A stretch of DNA of 14,490 nucleotides from DASYXT01 sp035934555 (lineage in GTDB: Bacteria > Verrucomicrobiota > Verrucomicrobiia > Limisphaerales > UBA8199): positions 1 through 14,490 of the forward strand of contig DASYXT010000054.1 in NCBI GenBank assembly GCA_035934555.1, read 5' to 3'. The notes below the pieces were generated by a model, which saw only the letters and a program-made list of their open reading frames with translations, did no database searches and was not told the DNA's origin. Positions within the stretch are counted from its first letter, which is position 1. Each line of letters begins with the position of its first letter. Both the position numbers and the translations under genes were made by a program. Below are positions 14,431 to 14,490 of the stretch, piece by piece.

Positions 14431-14490
14431 CGCAGCGGCGGGCGGGCTGGTGTGCACCGACCCCATGCAGTGGGAGGCAGGCGGCCCGAA

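Noticed and set aside
13351..14466. 371-codon reverse-strand frame
   Set aside because: It is antisense to the C-terminal part of the DUF2723 gene, which has clear TPR-like sequence on the + strand.

Overview
The window most likely comes from a soil or aquatic member of Verrucomicrobiota (Pedosphaera / Limisphaerales type). This is inferred from the gene families: a four-helix-bundle protein of the 'suffix-domain' kind with a minisatellite-derived linker, a very large DUF2723 (GT117-type) membrane protein with a tetratricopeptide tail, GC-rich coding sequence, mostly weak Shine-Dalgarno sites, and an intergenic repeat whose accidental translation reads LTPALSPSEGERE. No rRNA or tRNA gene is visible to fix the taxonomy.

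Left part (1-1850): a type I-E-like CRISPR array of 28 repeats (29 bp) and 27 spacers (all 32 bp), with an exact 61-bp period from 141 to 1816. Orientation by the repeat hairpin and handle, plus a mutated last repeat on the right, puts the leader at 1-140. Any cas genes would lie to the left, outside the window. Just past the last repeat is a decayed piece of repeat, and next to it a 14-base copy of the start of spacer 24 preceded by AAG.

Middle-left (1850-3430): a decayed accessory region. It holds a possible coding remnant, a 9-bp minisatellite (TGGACGGRG units), a four-helix-bundle gene carrying the same minisatellite inside its reading frame, and a GTG-started, nonsense-interrupted, truncated N-terminus of HsdR (type I restriction endonuclease subunit). 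I read this as the tail of a dead type I restriction-modification operon beside the CRISPR array. It is followed by palindromic sites made of repeated GTGTCA half-sites and by competing hairpins.

Centre (3432-5366): two reading frames in the same phase separated by one TGA. The second carries a Cys-rich ribbon, a winged-helix-like module, a helical segment and a conserved tail. This is the least familiar part of the window and the best candidate for something undescribed.

Right part (5367-14490): housekeeping-like genes, all on the + strand, each with its own intergenic spacer: a GT9 (heptosyltransferase-like) glycosyltransferase, an aldo/keto reductase, a ThDP-dependent pyruvate-oxidase-like enzyme, and a 1384-residue DUF2723 membrane protein. 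Intergenic DNA holds a long imperfect hairpin (5488-5568), two copies of a CTCCC...GGGAG palindromic repeat (7925-7945, 8082-8108) and a perfect 14-bp palindrome 20 bp upstream of the ThDP enzyme. The two sugar-transfer genes suggest cell-envelope glycan work, but nothing ties the right-hand genes into one operon. The last 60 bases (14431-14490) show nothing recognisable.
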